A stretch of 8,129 nucleotides of DNA, from positions 1-8,129 of the forward strand of contig JASHXJ010000555.1 in assembly GCA_030043595.1 (NCBI GenBank), read 5' to 3'. Source of the stretch: Trebonia sp. GTDB lineage: Bacteria > Actinomycetota > Actinomycetes > Streptosporangiales > Streptosporangiaceae. A model generated the notes under the pieces. It saw nothing but the letters and a program-made list of their open reading frames with translations. It was not told the DNA's origin and did no database searches. Positions 6,524 to 8,129 of this stretch are shown one piece after another. A program made the position numbers and the translations under genes. Position 1 is the stretch's first letter, and the number at the start of each line of letters is the position of its first letter.

Positions 6524-6574
6524 AAACTGGGGGATGTTCAGGTCAGGAATCAACGATTCGTCACTGGAAGGAAC

Positions 6575-6811
6575 ATGACTCACAACTACAACGGCATGCC
6601 GGCCACAGAGCTCACCGACGTCACTTGGCAGAAGAGCCAGCACAGCAACCCCAATGGTGCGTGCGTGGAAGTAGCAGTCCTGCCAGACGGTGAGATCGCC
6701 GTACGGAACTCCCGCTTTCCAGGCGGCCCGGCACTCGTTTACACCCGCGCCGAGATAGCGGCGTTCCTAGCGGGGGCGAAGGACGGAGAGTTCGATCACG
6801 TGCTCTCATAG
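6575..6811 (+). CDS. DUF397 domain protein
   Basis: A 78-residue protein with the whole DUF397 signature: WQKSQHSNPNGACVEVA (18-34), an LPDGEIAVRNSRFPGGPALV segment (36-55), then TRAEIAAFLAGAKDGEFDHV (57-76). These small soluble proteins are abundant in mycelial actinomycetes, usually coded next to XRE/DUF5753 regulators, and are thought to bind or modulate them (WhiJ-type systems). The ATG at 6575 is preceded by GGAAGGA at 6566-6572. The frame is open upstream to a GTG at 6518, but that start lies in a palindrome, has no ribosome-binding site and would add residues outside the domain. Here the gene precedes its likely XRE partner by 174 bp on the same strand; more often the order is XRE then DUF397 with little or no gap. 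Confidence 0.92.
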   Translation: MTHNYNGMPATELTDVTWQKSQHSNPNGACVEVAVLPDGEIAVRNSRFPGGPALVYTRAEIAAFLAGAKDGEFDHVLS

Positions 6812-6985
6812 GCGCGATAAGCAGCGCCTCAATGGCGGGTCTTGCGTTCGCAAACGATCGCAGGAAACATGGATGACCACCGACATCTCTTGAATTGTCA
6901 TCCGCTCCTCTTTCGTGATGGCATGATCTCGTGGGAGACTGACGCATGCCCATCGTCATGACCGGGCCCTGATCGAGGAGTAGCA
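6812..6985 (+). promoter_or_regulatory. Intergenic region upstream of the XRE regulator
   Basis: This 174-bp gap probably carries a separate promoter for the XRE gene. It holds TTGCG-TT-CGCAA (6842-6853), and a 7-bp dyad GGATGAC (6871-6877) / GTCATCC (6897-6903) with a 19-base spacer. TTGTCA at 6895-6900 resembles a -35 box and overlaps the right arm of that dyad. The nearest -10-like element, CATGAT at 6922-6927, is too far away (21 bp) to be convincing. The ribosome-binding site GAGGAG is at 6975-6980. The dyad is a reasonable but unproven autoregulatory operator. Confidence 0.4.
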
Positions 6986-7915
6986 ATGCTCTCGTCTGAG
7001 GACTCATCCTGGGACGCCTCCACAGGAGGCTCTGCCTGGGAGGCCCCGCAGTCCTTGTTCGGTCCGCGATACGCGGGTCCGACAGTGCAGCGCCTCGTGC
7101 TGGGCGGGCACTTGCGCCGCCTCCGCGAGGAAGCTGGCATCACGACGGAGCACGCCGCGGACGCCATCCGCGGCTCGCACTCCAAGATCAGCCGCATGGA
7201 GCACGGGCGGGTCGGGTTCAAGGAGCGCGACATCGCCGACCTGCTGACGCTCTACGGGGTGACGGCCGGCGAGGAACGCGAGGTGCTGCTCAAGCTCGCG
7301 CGCGAGGCGAACACGCCAGGCTGGTGGCAGGGCTACTCAGACACGCTGCCGCACTGGGTGGAGCCTTATTTCGGCCTGGAGGCGGCTGCCTCGTTCATCC
7401 GGAGCTTCGAGCTGCAGTTCGTCCCCGGACTGCTGCAGACCGAAGGCTACGCCCGGGCGATCATGCAGCTGGGCAACGCACTGACCGAGGACGATATAGA
7501 CCGCCGCGTCGAGGCCCGGCTCTCTCGTCAGCAGATCCTGAACCGGGAGACCCCGCCGCGGCTGTGGGCGGTGATCGACGAGGGTGCGCTATGCCGCATC
7601 ATCGGCGGCAAGACGGTCATGCGGGAGCAGGTGCGTCACCTGATCGACATGAGCGAGCATCCAGCCGTGACGCTGCAGGTCCTGCCGTTCAGGGTCGGCC
7701 CGCATCCGGCGATGGGCGGCCCGTTCACGATCCTGCGGTTCGCCGAGCCTGACCTGCGTGATGCCGTGTATATCGAGCAGCTGACCAGTGCCCTGTACCT
7801 CGACAAGCCGACGGACGTGGACAGCTACCTCGAGGTGATGGAGCAGATCTGCCTGCAGGCCGAGCCCGCCGCCAAGACGGCACAGTTCCTGAACGGCGTG
7901 CTGGACAGCCTGTAA
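6986..7915 (+). CDS. XRE-family helix-turn-helix regulator with DUF5753 domain (WhiJ-type)
   Basis: A 309-residue cytoplasmic DNA-binding regulator. The HTH_31/XRE domain is at about residues 38-92: LGGHLRRLREEAGITTEHAA (39-58), recognition-helix region GSHSKISRMEHGR (63-75), and DIADLLTLYGV (82-92). The DUF5753 domain runs from about 118 to 300, with the hallmarks FELQFVPGLLQTEGYARAIM (141-160), RQQIL (181-185), AVIDEGALCR (195-204), LQVLPF (230-235), FTILRFAEPD (247-256) and VYIEQL (261-266). The first 35 residues are Ser/Gly-rich and of unknown role. The ATG at 6986 has GAGGAG five bases upstream, and no other good start precedes the HTH. Such proteins pair with DUF397 proteins; the one at 6575-6811 is the obvious partner. 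WhiJ-type regulators influence development in Streptomyces, but the targets here are unknown. Confidence 0.93.
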   Translation: MLSSEDSSWDASTGGSAWEAPQSLFGPRYAGPTVQRLVLGGHLRRLREEAGITTEHAADAIRGSHSKISRMEHGRVGFKERDIADLLTLYGVTAGEEREVLLKLAREANTPGWWQGYSDTLPHWVEPYFGLEAAASFIRSFELQFVPGLLQTEGYARAIMQLGNALTEDDIDRRVEARLSRQQILNRETPPRLWAVIDEGALCRIIGGKTVMREQVRHLIDMSEHPAVTLQVLPFRVGPHPAMGGPFTILRFAEPDLRDAVYIEQLTSALYLDKPTDVDSYLEVMEQICLQAEPAAKTAQFLNGVLDSL

Positions 7916-7930
7916 CGGCGCGAGCCAGGT

Positions 7931-7971
7931 TGAAGCCCCGGCCGGGAGAACCACCTCCGGCCGGGGCTTCA
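7931..7971. terminator. Strong 15-bp-stem hairpin after the XRE gene, likely bidirectional
   Basis: Arms TGAAGCCCCGGCCGG (7931-7945) and CCGGCCGGGGCTTCA (7957-7971) pair perfectly around an 11-base loop. It lies 15 bp after the XRE stop and 19 bp from the stop of the convergent minus-strand gene. Position and stability make a shared intrinsic terminator very likely, although no long T-tract follows on either side. Confidence 0.85.
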
Positions 7972-7990
7972 CTGTATGCGCGTGCTTCGG

Positions 7991-8129
7991 TTACGACTCG
8001 TCGGGGACGAGCGTGGGCGTAGCCCTGGTCAGGGTTTGCTTGCGGAAGTACGCCGGCTTGGCGATGCGAATCCAGATCGCCAGGACGAGGCCCGCGAGCG
8101 CCGCGAAGAAGGCGATCAGGAAGGCGCCG
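7991..8129 (-). CDS. C-terminal end of an unidentified membrane protein (5' part beyond window)
   Basis: Only the last 45 residues are visible, ending at TAA (7993-7991). They comprise one hydrophobic helix, AFLIAFFAALAGLVLAIWIR (visible residues 2-21), then a polar tail of about 24 residues with AKPAYFRKQTL and the end TPTLVPDES. This fits the last transmembrane helix and cytoplasmic tail of a polytopic or single-pass membrane protein; a transporter such as an MFS member is possible, but nothing diagnostic is present. Codon use is typical of the window. It is convergent with the XRE gene and shares the hairpin at 7931-7971. Confidence 0.7.
   Translation of the reverse strand, partial: GAFLIAFFAALAGLVLAIWIRIAKPAYFRKQTLTRATPTLVPDES

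Larger units (their letters stand above)
6208..6574. promoter_or_regulatory. Divergent regulatory region between the ATP-binding protein and DUF397 genes
   Basis: A 367-bp region without a convincing gene. On the minus strand, TTGCAT (6286-6281) and CACGAT (6263-6258) with 17-bp spacing form a weak promoter candidate for the ATP-binding gene, within the AT-rich patch at about 6255-6290. Three related hexamers, GTGCAA (6275-6280), ATGCAC (6293-6298) and GTGCAC (6312-6317), are spaced 18-19 bp apart. TATATA at 6341-6346 could be a plus-strand -10 box, without a clear -35. Further dyads lie at 6418-6430 and 6507-6523. Short open frames here have poor codon use and no ribosome-binding site. Confidence 0.5.

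Noticed and set aside
6518..6574. GTG start at 6518 for the DUF397 protein
   Set aside because: The GTG is inside a perfect dyad, lacks a ribosome-binding site and adds 19 residues outside the domain. The ATG at 6575 has GGAAGGA upstream.

Overview
The window is high-GC DNA with dense, mostly G/C-ending codons. Its gene families are typical of mycelial or sporulating actinomycetes (Streptomyces, Streptosporangiales and relatives): a four-gene 'conservon' (cvnABCD), a DUF397 protein, a DUF5753-type XRE regulator and an RsbW-like ATP-binding protein. The exact genus cannot be told from the sequence.

Layout, left to right. (1) Positions 1-1010, minus strand: the N-terminal part of a UvrD/PcrA DNA helicase that runs off the left edge. 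(2) Positions 1011-1179: a divergent intergenic region. (3) Positions 1180-5367, plus strand: a tightly overlapping cvnABCD operon. It encodes a membrane sensor-kinase-like protein with a NIT-type sensing domain, a roadblock/LC7 protein, a DUF742 protein and a Ras-like GTPase. (4) Positions 5368-5646: a convergent intergenic region with two strong hairpins. (5) Positions 5647-6207, minus strand: an RsbW/anti-sigma-type ATP-binding protein. (6) Positions 6208-6574: a divergent regulatory region with several short dyads. (7) Positions 6575-6811, plus: a DUF397 protein. (8) Positions 6986-7915, plus: an XRE/DUF5753 regulator, closed by a 15-bp-stem hairpin. (9) Positions 7991-8129, minus: the C-terminus of an unidentified membrane protein.

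Working together. From family knowledge, the Cvn proteins form a membrane-associated complex likened to eukaryotic G-protein signalling: CvnA senses and CvnD is the GTPase switch, with CvnB and CvnC as adaptors. The ATP-binding protein, DUF397 protein and XRE regulator form a WhiJ-type cluster, a kind linked to development and secondary metabolism in Streptomyces. Two signalling modules therefore sit side by side. Direct cross-talk between them is only inferred.

The most notable oddity is at the cvnB/cvnC junction. The cvnB frame has no stop where the family normally ends, just before the cvnC ATG, and runs 233 bp into cvnC. This could be a lost stop codon or a sequencing error. No CRISPR array, RNA gene, insertion sequence or phage gene was seen.
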